The position numbers and the translations under genes were made by a program. Positions 7,367 to 14,539 of a stretch of DNA of 28,780 nt are shown in pieces. The first letter of the stretch is position 1. Every line of letters begins with the position of its first letter. Source of the DNA: Candidatus Cloacimonadota bacterium (GTDB taxonomy: Bacteria > Cloacimonadota > Cloacimonadia > JGIOTU-2); contig DRBZ01000112.1 of the NCBI GenBank assembly GCA_011043895.1, forward strand, positions 1 through 28,780. Direction: 5' to 3'. The notes below the pieces were generated by a model. That model worked only from the letters and a program-made list of their open reading frames with translations, was not told the origin of the DNA and ran no database searches.

Positions 7367-8827
7367 TTATTTGACTTTTACCGCGACATAATGATAGAAT
7401 TGCGGTGGAGTAAGCACATACAATAAGACTGATTCGGCTTTATCCTTCTCAAGTTTACTGACTGCATCTTCATAATCATCAATATCTTTTATTTTTTCAT
7501 CACCAACTTCTAGAATAACATCACCTACATTCAGATTCGAGTCGTACGCAGGTGAATCGACATTGATCTTTGCAATGATCACTCCTTCATCTATATCAAG
7601 ATCAAACTGCTGAGCAAAATTGGAATCAAGCTCCTGAACCTCTATACCGAGCCAATTGGAATCATCTTCTACAGATTTATTCCTCGAAGCTGTACTGGTT
7701 TCGGGAAATGCTTCCAGTTTAGCTGTTTTCTTGATTTCTTTTCCATCACGTATTATTGTCATGGAAACTTTATCTCCAACCTGTTTGCTTGCAACCATTA
7801 ATCTGAATTTATTAAGGTTTTTTACAGGTTCTCCATCAAATTCTATAATGACATCGCGTTTCTTCAAACCTGCTCTTTCAGCAGGAGTATCATCTTCGAC
7901 TTTCCCGATTAATACACCTTCCATATTTTCCAGCCCAAGACTCTTCATCAAAGCAGGTGTGATCTCCTGTGGGAGAATACCGAGGTATGCTCTTTCTACA
8001 TATCCTTTATCTATAAGATCGTTTATTATTGTTTTCACAATATTTATTGGAATTGCAAAACCAATACCGATATTACCACCACTCACAGAAGAGATCGCTG
8101 CATTTATGCCGATCACTTTACCATTAATATCAGCCAAAGGGCCACCGCTATTCCCAGGATTGATCGCTGCATCAGTTTGAATATAGTCCTGATATACAGG
8201 AGAATCTGCTCCAAAATTAAGATTTGCCCTACCCTTTGCACTCACCACACCAATCGTGACGGTTCCTCTGAGATTTTCTGAAAAAGGATTACCAATTGCA
8301 ACAACCCAGTCTCCCACCTCGATCCAGTCGGAATCACCAAAAGGGGCAATTGGAATATCTTTATTCTTATCTACTTCTATTTTGATAATTGCAACATCAG
8401 TTTTATCATCAAGGCCAACGACATCTGCATCATATTTTGTTTTATCGTTCAAAGTAACAGTAATATCTGCATTATCGCTTTTCCCCACAACATGATTATT
8501 TGTTAGAATATATACAGTACTCCCCTCTTTCTTGAAAATAAAACCAGAACCGTAATTCACACTTCTGCGTTGATTTTCCGGCTGTGGAAAAAAGAATTTG
8601 AAAAAATCATCATTGAAAGGAAATGGTGATGAGTAATTCCTGAAGTTTCCTTTAACCTCATATTCCACTTTTATGTTTACTACTGTATCGGTAAGATCGT
8701 CAACGATCTTTACAAATGGACTGTGCCCATCTTCTTCCACCAACGGAATTGATGCAAAAACAGGGGTAATGAAAAAGACTAAACATAATAGAATGAGTAT
8801 TCCGTAGTTCATTCTTTTATTGAGCAT
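7367..8827 (-). CDS. degP: DegP/HtrA family periplasmic serine protease with two PDZ domains
   Basis: 486 residues. A signal peptide spans about 1-26 (hydrophobic 8-20, ending FASIP). The trypsin-like domain has His112 (NNHVVG), Asp144 (DKTDVAIIK) and Ser227 (GNSGGPL), so the triad is complete. PDZ1 is at about 280-365, including EGVLIGKVEDDTPAERAGLK, and PDZ2 at about 395-475. These proteases degrade or refold misfolded envelope proteins. GGAGG lies 8 bp before the ATG at 8827, which favours this start over an ATG five codons later. The gene begins 17 bp after rpmB and continues into the sigma gene, an unusual pairing of envelope quality control with transcription. DegP and DegQ cannot be told apart here. 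Confidence 0.94.
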   Translation of the reverse strand: MLNKRMNYGILILLCLVFFITPVFASIPLVEEDGHSPFVKIVDDLTDTVVNIKVEYEVKGNFRNYSSPFPFNDDFFKFFFPQPENQRRSVNYGSGFIFKKEGSTVYILTNNHVVGKSDNADITVTLNDKTKYDADVVGLDDKTDVAIIKIEVDKNKDIPIAPFGDSDWIEVGDWVVAIGNPFSENLRGTVTIGVVSAKGRANLNFGADSPVYQDYIQTDAAINPGNSGGPLADINGKVIGINAAISSVSGGNIGIGFAIPINIVKTIINDLIDKGYVERAYLGILPQEITPALMKSLGLENMEGVLIGKVEDDTPAERAGLKKRDVIIEFDGEPVKNLNKFRLMVASKQVGDKVSMTIIRDGKEIKKTAKLEAFPETSTASRNKSVEDDSNWLGIEVQELDSNFAQQFDLDIDEGVIIAKINVDSPAYDSNLNVGDVILEVGDEKIKDIDDYEDAVSKLEKDKAESVLLYVLTPPQFYHYVAVKVK

Positions 8828-8844
8828 AAATCAAACCTCCGAAT

Positions 8845-9033
8845 TTAAACTTTCTTAACTTTTCCTCGTTTTATGCAGCTTGTACAGACATACATTTTCT
8901 TGACGACGCCATCTACTTCTACAGAGATCTTCTGCAGATTCGGATTCCATCTGCGAGGTGTTCGTCTGTCTGACTTACTTCTATTATGCCCGAACATAGG
9001 ACTTTTACCGCATATTTCACATTTTTTTGACAT
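8845..9033 (-). CDS. rpmB: 50S ribosomal protein L28
   Basis: 62 residues with the L28 signature: MSKKCEICGK at the start, GHNRSKSDRRTPRRWNPNLQ in the middle and a basic C-terminus. It is a zinc-binding form with Cys5/Cys8 and Cys50/Cys53. It is the first gene of a minus-strand operon with htrA and the sigma factor. AAGAGG sits a few bases upstream of the ATG. It is transcribed divergently from rimO, with 111 bp between the two starts. Confidence 0.97.
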   Translation of the reverse strand: MSKKCEICGKSPMFGHNRSKSDRRTPRRWNPNLQKISVEVDGVVKKMYVCTSCIKRGKVKKV

Positions 9034-9092
9034 AAAAACCTCTTATTAGTTTAATTCGTTTTCAGAACGACATTTTTTTGAAATCATAAATT

Positions 9093-9122
9093 TTGAAGCA
9101 AGTTTTTTATCACTTGCGTTTA
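9093..9122 (+). promoter_or_regulatory. candidate promoter of rimO-trpS
   Basis: TTTTG ends at 9095; exactly 19 bases later comes TGCGTTTA (9115-9122), 22 bp before the rimO ATG. It fits the TTG-N19-T[AG]nnTTT pattern seen before secG and rpmE. A hairpin GCAAGT/ACTTGC (9098-9117) lies in the spacer. No TATAAT-like box is present. Confidence 0.45.
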
Positions 9123-9144
9123 TTTATTAAAGGATCAAGGTTCT

Positions 9145-10431
9145 ATGGCAAGAAAAAACTCATTTTTTTTTATCGAAACTCTCGGCTGCCCCAAAAATCT
9201 GGTCGACAGTGAGGTAATCTCATCCAATCTTATTGATATAGGATTTAAACCAACCTTAGATCCTGAGATTGCAGATATTATCATCATTAACACCTGTGGA
9301 TTTATCAACAGTGCAAAAGAGGAATCCATTGATGTGATACTGGACTATGCAAACATTCACGGAATAAAATCAAAAAAATTAATTGTTACTGGCTGCCTGG
9401 TAGAAAGATACAAAAAAGAGTTAAATACAGCATTACCGGAGGTCAATCACTTCTTTGACCTTCATGATATTAATCAAATAACAAAAATACTACATTCTGA
9501 AGAACCGTATAAGGACAAACGTTATCTACTCACTCCACATCATTATGCATACTTACGGATAAGCGACGGATGTGAGAATTACTGCACCTATTGTACCATC
9601 CCGAGTATACGCGGGAAGATTCGCAGCAAGTCCATTCAAGATGTGGTAGATGAAGCAAAACAGTTGTATGATCTGGGAGTAAAAGAGATCATTGTGATTG
9701 CACAGGATATCGGAAATTATGGTTTAGATCTATATGGAAAAAGCAGGTTATTAGAGCTTTTAAAAAGACTCGATGATGAAATAGATGTACCATGGATACG
9801 TTTATTGTATCTCAATCCACAACATGTCTCAGAAGAATTGCTGTATCTGGTGAAAACAAGCAAAAGGATATGTAATTATCTCGATATTCCTGTTCAACAT
9901 ATTAGCGATTCTATTCTAACAAATATGAATCGCAAGGTGACAAGAGCAGAAATCTTTGACAAGCTAAACATGGTTCGTGAAATACTTCCAAATGCAGCAA
10001 TCAGAACTTCACTTATTGTAGGTTTTCCGGGAGAAACTGATGAAGATTTTCTAGAGTTGCTTGCTTTTGTTGATAAGCAGAAATTTGAAAGATTAGGAGC
10101 GTTTACTTATTCTCAAGAAGAAGGCACGAAGGCAGCACACTTTATAAACCAAATTCCCGAAAAGATTAAAAAACAGCGTTATGAAAAGCTCATGAAGCTT
10201 CAACGAAATATTTCCTCAGATATTCAGAATAACTACATTGGCAAAGAAATGAAAGTTATTGTTGACAAGAAAATCAAGCCAAAAGTCTATGAGTGCCGCT
10301 CGGAATTCGATGCTCCGGACATCGATGGAATTGTTTTTCTGGAAGGATCAAAAGAAGAAGTTGGCAGTTTTATAAATGTTGAGATCGAAGATAGTCTGGA
10401 GTATGATCTGATCGCTCATAGAAAAGAATAG
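9145..10431 (+). CDS. rimO: ribosomal protein S12 (uS12) methylthiotransferase
   Basis: Radical SAM enzyme that adds a methylthio group to an Asp of ribosomal protein S12. 428 residues. The UPF0004 domain carries the first iron-sulfur cluster ligands Cys15 (ETLGCPKNLVDSE, diagnostic of RimO rather than MiaB), Cys51 and Cys84. The radical SAM cluster is Cys143, Cys147 and Cys150. A TRAM domain is expected at about 360-428. CAAGG lies 5 bp before the ATG. trpS follows 15 bp later on the same strand. Confidence 0.95.
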   Translation: MARKNSFFFIETLGCPKNLVDSEVISSNLIDIGFKPTLDPEIADIIIINTCGFINSAKEESIDVILDYANIHGIKSKKLIVTGCLVERYKKELNTALPEVNHFFDLHDINQITKILHSEEPYKDKRYLLTPHHYAYLRISDGCENYCTYCTIPSIRGKIRSKSIQDVVDEAKQLYDLGVKEIIVIAQDIGNYGLDLYGKSRLLELLKRLDDEIDVPWIRLLYLNPQHVSEELLYLVKTSKRICNYLDIPVQHISDSILTNMNRKVTRAEIFDKLNMVREILPNAAIRTSLIVGFPGETDEDFLELLAFVDKQKFERLGAFTYSQEEGTKAAHFINQIPEKIKKQRYEKLMKLQRNISSDIQNNYIGKEMKVIVDKKIKPKVYECRSEFDAPDIDGIVFLEGSKEEVGSFINVEIEDSLEYDLIAHRKE

Positions 10432-10446
10432 TACAGGAGTAACAGC

Positions 10447-11439
10447 ATGAAACGTAGAATCTTTAGTGGTATTCAACCAACAGGCAAATTGCATATCGGA
10501 AATTATCTTGGAGCAATAAAAAATTGGATCGATCTTCAGGATGATTACGACTGCATCTGGGGTATTGTCGATTTTCATTCTATGACTGTGCCCTATGACC
10601 ATGAAGGAATGTCTTCAAGGGTTCTAGACTGTGCAGCCACCTATCTTGCTGCAGGGCTTGATCCGGAAAAGTGTGAACTGATGATCCAGTCCCGCGTAAA
10701 AGAACATACTGAATTGACCTGGATATTAAATACTGTTACTCCAATTTCGTGGCTCGAAAGAGTACCAACTTACAAGGATAAATCCAAAAGATTTTCTGAC
10801 AACGTCAACATGGGATTGATGGACTATCCTGTTCTCATGGCTGCAGATATCATCCTTTATAAGGCAGAAGCTGTGCCTGTGGGTGAAGACCAGCTTCCAC
10901 ACCTTGAACTCACTCGTGAGATTGTGCGAAGGTTTAATAGTACTTTTGGTGATACCTTTCCTGAGCCCAAAGAAATCGTCAGCGAAGGCGCACTGGTTCG
11001 TGGACTTGACGGTCAAGCAAAAATGAGCAAATCCCTGAATAATTGCATCTACATAGATGAAACTCCTGAAGATATCTGGAAAAAGCTTTCAACTGCAGTA
11101 ACCGATCCGCAACGCGTGCGAAAGACAGACCCGGGCGATCCCAAGGTGTGTAATATCTTCTCGCTTCACCAACTCTTTTCTTCAAAAGAAGACATCGGAT
11201 ATTGTGAACATGGGTGTAAGACCGCAGGTATTGGTTGTATTGAATGCAAGAAGATCCTTGCAGAAAACATAGCAAAGGAGCTCGCACCGATCCGCGAGAA
11301 AAAAACAGAACTCCTGCATAATGTAGATTATATTAAGGATGTTCTTAACAGCGGAATTAAATATAGTAAAAAGATAGCTTCTAAAACAATAGAAGAGGTT
11401 TATCAAAAAATTGGTACAACCTATCCATTTCTAAAATAA
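10447..11439 (+). CDS. trpS: tryptophanyl-tRNA synthetase
   Basis: Class Ic synthetase, 330 residues, typical. GIQPTGKLHIGNYLGAI near the start holds the HIGH-type motif HIGN at 16-19; KMSKS is at 192-196. A Cys-rich insert (CEHGC...GCIEC at about 258-272) resembles the metal or iron-sulfur binding form of TrpRS seen in several lineages. AGGAG lies 7 bp before the ATG. It is cotranscribed with rimO. No obvious terminator follows in the 117 bp before secG. Confidence 0.96.
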   Translation: MKRRIFSGIQPTGKLHIGNYLGAIKNWIDLQDDYDCIWGIVDFHSMTVPYDHEGMSSRVLDCAATYLAAGLDPEKCELMIQSRVKEHTELTWILNTVTPISWLERVPTYKDKSKRFSDNVNMGLMDYPVLMAADIILYKAEAVPVGEDQLPHLELTREIVRRFNSTFGDTFPEPKEIVSEGALVRGLDGQAKMSKSLNNCIYIDETPEDIWKKLSTAVTDPQRVRKTDPGDPKVCNIFSLHQLFSSKEDIGYCEHGCKTAGIGCIECKKILAENIAKELAPIREKKTELLHNVDYIKDVLNSGIKYSKKIASKTIEEVYQKIGTTYPFLK

Positions 11440-11494
11440 TCGAATTATCAATCCAAAATTCCTGTTGAGATCAGTCTAAAATTCTTTAAATAAT

Positions 11495-11524
11495 TTGACA
11501 CTGAAATGCAGGGTATTGCTTTTA
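11495..11524 (+). promoter_or_regulatory. candidate promoter of secG-tRNA-Leu-tRNA-Arg
   Basis: TTTGACA with its TTG at 11495-11497, then N19, then TGCTTTTA (11517-11524). The stretch from TTTGACACTG to the T run is strikingly like the rpmE upstream region: both also share GGGTAT in the spacer. It lies 32 bp before the secG ATG. Confidence 0.55.
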
Positions 11525-11556
11525 TGTTCCATTAAAATATTTAGGTAAAGAGATTT

Positions 11557-11925
11557 ATGTACACGATATTATTGATTATACATGTGCTGATTTGTATCGG
11601 CTTGATTATTTCGGTGCTTTTGCAATCCAGCAAAGGTGGTGGGCTTGGTGGTGCGTTTGGCGGTTCTGGCGGAGATACACTATTTGGTGGTCAAACTGCA
11701 TCAAATTTCTTAAAGAAAACAACTCGTGTTCTTGGTATCAGCTTTATGGTTATCACCATTCTACTTGCGTTGACATTGAAACCTTCTCAGATGAAAAAGG
11801 AAGCTCAGCAGGTGAACGAAGAGCTTCAGAAAGAGATCGATGAAGGTGGGCAAACTCCGCAAGAAGCACCCCTGCCCAGCGGTTTTGAAGTCATTCCCGA
11901 GCAATCAGAAACACAGAGTGAATAG
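11557..11925 (+). CDS. secG: preprotein translocase subunit SecG
   Basis: 122 residues. Two membrane segments (about 3-22 and 56-75) flank the SecG signature LLQSSKGGGLGGAFGG. The rest is a long, charged, Gln/Glu/Pro-rich cytoplasmic tail from about 78. SecG assists SecYE in export across the inner membrane. AAAGAG lies just before the ATG. The gene is followed 7 bp after its stop by tRNA-Leu; E. coli also has a tRNA-Leu (leuU) directly after secG. Confidence 0.95.
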   Translation: MYTILLIIHVLICIGLIISVLLQSSKGGGLGGAFGGSGGDTLFGGQTASNFLKKTTRVLGISFMVITILLALTLKPSQMKKEAQQVNEELQKEIDEGGQTPQEAPLPSGFEVIPEQSETQSE

Positions 11926-11932
11926 TTTCCGT

Positions 11933-12019
11933 GCAGAAGTGGCGGAACTGGCAGACGCGCAAGACTAAGGATCTTGTGACCGCAAGGTTGTAGGGGTTCG
12001 AGTCCCCTCTTCTGCACCA
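11933..12019 (+). tRNA. tRNA-Leu (anticodon AAG), CCA encoded
   Basis: Class II tRNA. The acceptor stem is GCAGAAG/CTTCTGC with an A discriminator and encoded CCA (12017-12019). The anticodon stem is CAAGA/TCTTG and the loop CTAAGGA, so the anticodon is AAG with G37. The variable arm is TGACCGCAAGGTT, followed by a T arm with GGGGTTCGAGTCCCC. Body sequence is very close to the tRNA-Leu(UAG) at 3448-3534. Most bacteria read CUU/CUC Leu codons with GAG; an A at position 34 is rare and would normally need conversion to inosine. Confidence 0.95.
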
Positions 12020-12039
12020 CTACTTTTTCATGACTTTCT

Positions 12040-12113
12040 GCGCCCGTAGCTCAACTGGATAGAGCACCTGACTACGGATCAGACGGTTCCCTGTTCGAAT
12101 CGGGGCGGGCGCG
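12040..12113 (+). tRNA. tRNA-Arg (anticodon ACG), CCA not encoded
   Basis: The acceptor stem is GCGCCCG/CGGGCGC with a G discriminator. The anticodon loop CTACGGA gives ACG, the one bacterial anticodon routinely edited to inosine by TadA. The T arm is CCCTG-TTCGAAT-CGGGG. The three bases after the discriminator are CTT, so CCA must be added by nucleotidyltransferase, unlike the three other tRNAs in the window. It lies 20 bp after tRNA-Leu(AAG), apparently in the secG transcript. Confidence 0.96.
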
Positions 12114-12147
12114 CTTTAAAATTTCACTAATCTCAAACCTTTTTTTC

Positions 12148-12176
12148 TTGACGATGAAAGCTTTAAATATTTTTTG
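12148..12176 (+). promoter_or_regulatory. possible promoter of the lipoprotein gene at 12204
   Basis: TTGACG begins at 12148, and TATTTTTTG lies at 12168-12176, 17 bases after the TTG. The downstream element is a good TAnnTTT but spacing is 2 bp shorter than in the other examples. It lies 27 bp before the ATG. Confidence 0.4.
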
Positions 12177-12203
12177 CATTCTAAATGACTACATAGGAGT
12201 TTT

Positions 12204-12833
12204 ATGAAAAAATTAAGTATCCTATCGATTTTCTTAGGAATTCTCTTTGTGATCTCATGCACCTCATCAACAAGTTCTGATAATCCCCCCACTATTACAT
12301 TCATTCATCCACAAGACAATGAAACGATTAATGATTCAATTTATACGATAGAAGTCTCCATTGAAGACACTAAAAGTATTGTATCGGTGTCCATTTACGT
12401 TGACTCAATCTGTCTGTACCAATCACCGACCAATAAAAACTACACATGTGATTGGCACACCTATTGGTTTACAGATTCCGCTGACCATATTATAAAAGTA
12501 GAAGCACTGGACAGCGATGGTAAAACATCGATAAAATCTATCGATGTTACCCTTTCAGATCAAGCATATATAACACCGAATCCGCTGACTCCAGTCGACA
12601 ACGCAACCTTGCAATATCCTATTGATCTTACCTGGACAGCTATCGAGGATGCCTTTTCATATGAAGTTAATCTCGTCATAAATGGTGTAACGTTCCCCCT
12701 CACTCCTTCCACAAATTCTCAAACGATCGACTATACGATTTATGGTGCTGCAACCTGGAAAGTAAAGGCATTAAATGCACTTGGAATGGAAACGAGATAC
12801 AGTGACGAATATCATTTTACTGTAAATCAATAG
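12204..12833 (+). CDS. putative lipoprotein with Ig-like/fibronectin-like domains
   Basis: 209 residues. A lipoprotein signal peptide ends in the lipobox VIS-Cys19. Residues about 28-118 look like a bacterial Ig-like domain: PPTITFIHPQDNETI opening, then alternating strands with a DSDGKT turn. Residues about 123-209 look like a fibronectin type III-like domain (TPVDNATLQYPIDLTW, then SYEVNLVING and WKVKALNALGMET). Such proteins are usually anchored in the outer membrane or on the surface and bind other molecules; the partner cannot be told here. AGGAG lies 5 bp before the ATG. No homologous neighbour indicates a pathway. Confidence 0.85.
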   Translation: MKKLSILSIFLGILFVISCTSSTSSDNPPTITFIHPQDNETINDSIYTIEVSIEDTKSIVSVSIYVDSICLYQSPTNKNYTCDWHTYWFTDSADHIIKVEALDSDGKTSIKSIDVTLSDQAYITPNPLTPVDNATLQYPIDLTWTAIEDAFSYEVNLVINGVTFPLTPSTNSQTIDYTIYGAATWKVKALNALGMETRYSDEYHFTVNQ

Positions 12834-12842
12834 AAATTAAAA

Positions 12843-12900
12843 GCTGGATTCCTGATTCAGTCTCCAATTCATTACGACTTGACAGGCAAGTTGTGAATGA
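12843..12900. repeat. decayed palindromic intergenic repeat (WIPD-type)
   Basis: GCTGGATTCCTGATTCAG followed by an imperfect inverted pair, ATTCATTACGACTTG (12867-12881) and CAAGTTGTGAAT (12887-12898). This looks like the small palindromic elements of many genomes that read GGATTCC-TGATCAAG-...GGAATGAC. It seems degenerate and to carry an insertion. One frame stays open from 12806 to the TAA at 13028-13030 but has no proper start. Confidence 0.4.
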
Positions 12901-12984
12901 CACGCGTTATCTATTTGGGGTAACCGACACCGTCCGCTATTACTCTCGAATTCATCGCTTCCGCCAGCTGGTACAAGCACTCCC

Positions 12985-13025
12985 AAAAATAATAACCGAA
13001 GGCGATATTGGCAAATATCGCCTTC
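12985..13025 (-). terminator. strong hairpin terminator between convergent genes
   Basis: A 12 bp perfect stem GAAGGCGATATT/AATATCGCCTTC with a 4 nt loop occupies 12998-13025. On the minus strand it is followed by GGTTATTATTTTTG, so it fits termination of the lipoprotein operon that ends at 13120. On the plus strand the tail is A-rich and unsuitable, though the hairpin may still block read-through from 12833. Confidence 0.6.
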
Positions 13026-13042
13026 AATAACAAATTAATATT

Positions 13043-13104
13043 GTGTCAGGGAGTGGTCACTGACACCTTAGTTATCTCATATATTGCATCAAGACACTTG
13101 ATGC
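13043..13104. other. two more hairpins in the convergent gap
   Basis: GTGTCAG/CTGACAC (13043-13066, 10 nt loop) and GCATCAAG-ACA-CTTGATGC (13086-13104, 8 bp stem). The second lies 16 bp past the stop of the minus-strand lipoprotein gene. Neither has a clear U tract. With the 12998-13025 stem they make a cluster of three hairpins in about 110 bp. Confidence 0.5.
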
Positions 13105-13119
13105 ACTCCAAAAGTATAT

Positions 13120-13869
13120 TTAATTATTACTCTGCTCCTCGAGGTCATCACGGACAAGCAAACTGGTGGACATACCCGCAAGCACGAGTTTCAGATCATC
13201 AGAAATACTATTCTTTATCCACACCGCACCTGCATTGATCGTGGAAACCGCACCGATCGTCGTGCCATTATGTATGAACTCATATCCATACACACTGCCC
13301 TGGAAAATCTTCTGAATATTTTGCCCTTCCACCTGGAGAATGCCCTGTATCTTTATCACATCCCCCTTATCGTTTTTGGCTTCCCCCATATCAAGATTTT
13401 TGGGAGAGATATTATCCGGATTGTTCACCACAAAATTCCAGATATCCATGCCCTTATCGAGCAGCACGCTCCCGTAAAAATAATTTTTATAAGACAGGTC
13501 GATAGAGAAAAAGTCATTGACCACATTCACGTCAGATTCTTCGAAATGACCCGCACACACCACTTCTGCCTGCTTTCCATCCGGCGTGTATTGAATGAAA
13601 TTGAACTTCTGCTTTGCAGATTTCATTTGAAGCACATCCGATGAATTGGACTCGTTTGTTGTCCAACCCCTGTTGAATTTGGAGGTCGTATATCCTCCAA
13701 AAGTAATGACCTTATTCCAGGTGAAACCAAAACGTCCCTTTACCGAATACATTGAAGTATCGTTTTGCAGGGCAAAGGGAAGTTTTATTTGAGGAACCGA
13801 ACATCCAGCAACCACGAGAATAACGATTATCCAAGCAAAAATTCTGTATAGAGCACTTTGTTTGTTCAT
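13120..13869 (-). CDS. putative lipoprotein of unknown function
   Basis: 249 residues; no family recognised. A hydrophobic signal (about 8-20) ends in the lipobox VAG-Cys23, so it should be lipid-anchored. The mature part has no membrane segment and is rich in predicted strands: repeated short hydrophobic/polar alternation, MYSVKGRFGFTW near 40-51 and GYEFIHNGTTIGAVSTINAGAVW near the C-terminus. The latter recalls small-barrel proteins that measure or bind within the envelope, but this is only an impression. AGGAAG lies upstream of the ATG. It follows the gene at 13881 by 11 bp and is last in its operon. Confidence 0.8.
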   Translation of the reverse strand: MNKQSALYRIFAWIIVILVVAGCSVPQIKLPFALQNDTSMYSVKGRFGFTWNKVITFGGYTTSKFNRGWTTNESNSSDVLQMKSAKQKFNFIQYTPDGKQAEVVCAGHFEESDVNVVNDFFSIDLSYKNYFYGSVLLDKGMDIWNFVVNNPDNISPKNLDMGEAKNDKGDVIKIQGILQVEGQNIQKIFQGSVYGYEFIHNGTTIGAVSTINAGAVWIKNSISDDLKLVLAGMSTSLLVRDDLEEQSNN

Positions 13870-13880
13870 TTAAAATCTTC

Positions 13881-14522
13881 CTAATATTTGATCACTAAGG
13901 AGCAATCAGAAGAAGAAGATATCCAGTATGCCAGGGGAACTTCAATGATATAAATATCTGACAACTCGACGAATGAAACATCAAAGGTTTCATCAGCATT
14001 CAAGAAAGAAATCGACTTGACCTTCTCAACTACATTCCTGTTTAATGTTAGTTTATACACAGCGCTCGACATAAAACCAGCAGCCATCTGATCCTCTTCC
14101 TCTTCTTCATCATCGTGAGGAAAAGCAATGTAAATCTCTTTCTTGTCGATAAATGGAATGAACGCCGGTGCATCATCCTTCTTCATCTTCTTATAATCTT
14201 TACTGTTCGTATCGATGGTAAGATACATCTCATAGCCACATTCAAGCTCGGTATCGACTTTCTTACAATCTGCCTTAAAACTCTTCGGGAATGTTTCTAT
14301 GATCTGCTTCTCATTGAATGTGTATATCTCTTCACATGGATTTTCATCAGACTTGCCGCCCATACTTTTAGACATTTCAAAAATACTTTTGCTCACCGAA
14401 AACTTAATAAATACGTTCAGTTTATCTCCATCTTTGGAAATATGCTGTGTGATATTAAAACAACCAGCCAGAAAAACCACCGTTACTCCAATAAGCACGA
14501 TTTTCATTAATCTTTTGTTCAT
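13881..14522 (-). CDS. putative lipoprotein of unknown function with an acidic run
   Basis: 213 residues; no family recognised with confidence. The signal peptide ends in LAG-Cys21. The mature region begins FNITQHISKDGDKLNVFIKFSV, a style seen in lipoproteins annotated as DUF-type with a strand-rich fold. Two Cys pairs (near 63, 85 and 93) could form disulfides. An acidic run of Asp/Glu is at about 136-143. No membrane segment follows the signal. AAGGAG lies 7 bp before the ATG. It sits between the metallophosphoesterase (17 bp gap) and the other lipoprotein (11 bp gap), implying one transcript. Confidence 0.8.
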   Translation of the reverse strand: MNKRLMKIVLIGVTVVFLAGCFNITQHISKDGDKLNVFIKFSVSKSIFEMSKSMGGKSDENPCEEIYTFNEKQIIETFPKSFKADCKKVDTELECGYEMYLTIDTNSKDYKKMKKDDAPAFIPFIDKKEIYIAFPHDDEEEEEDQMAAGFMSSAVYKLTLNRNVVEKVKSISFLNADETFDVSFVELSDIYIIEVPLAYWISSSSDCSLVIKY

Positions 14523-14539
14523 CTCTTATCTCCTTTTTA

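Noticed and set aside
2610..8495. Several plus-strand open frames inside tig, valS, the sigma gene and htrA
   Set aside because: They are antisense shadows of strongly conserved minus-strand genes with no SD or family signature of their own.
9098..9117. Hairpin GCAAGT/ACTTGC as a terminator
   Set aside because: It lies between divergent genes, so there is nothing to terminate on either strand, and it falls in the spacer of the rimO promoter.
12040..12113. Integron or phage attachment site at the tRNA-Arg 3' end
   Set aside because: No integrase gene and no repeated tRNA 3' segment is seen within the following few kilobases.
12806..13030. Long open frame on the plus strand after the lipoprotein gene
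   Set aside because: About 74 open codons but no ATG or SD near the front; it overlaps the palindromic repeat (WIPD-type) and the 12 bp hairpin, so it is most likely non-coding or decayed.
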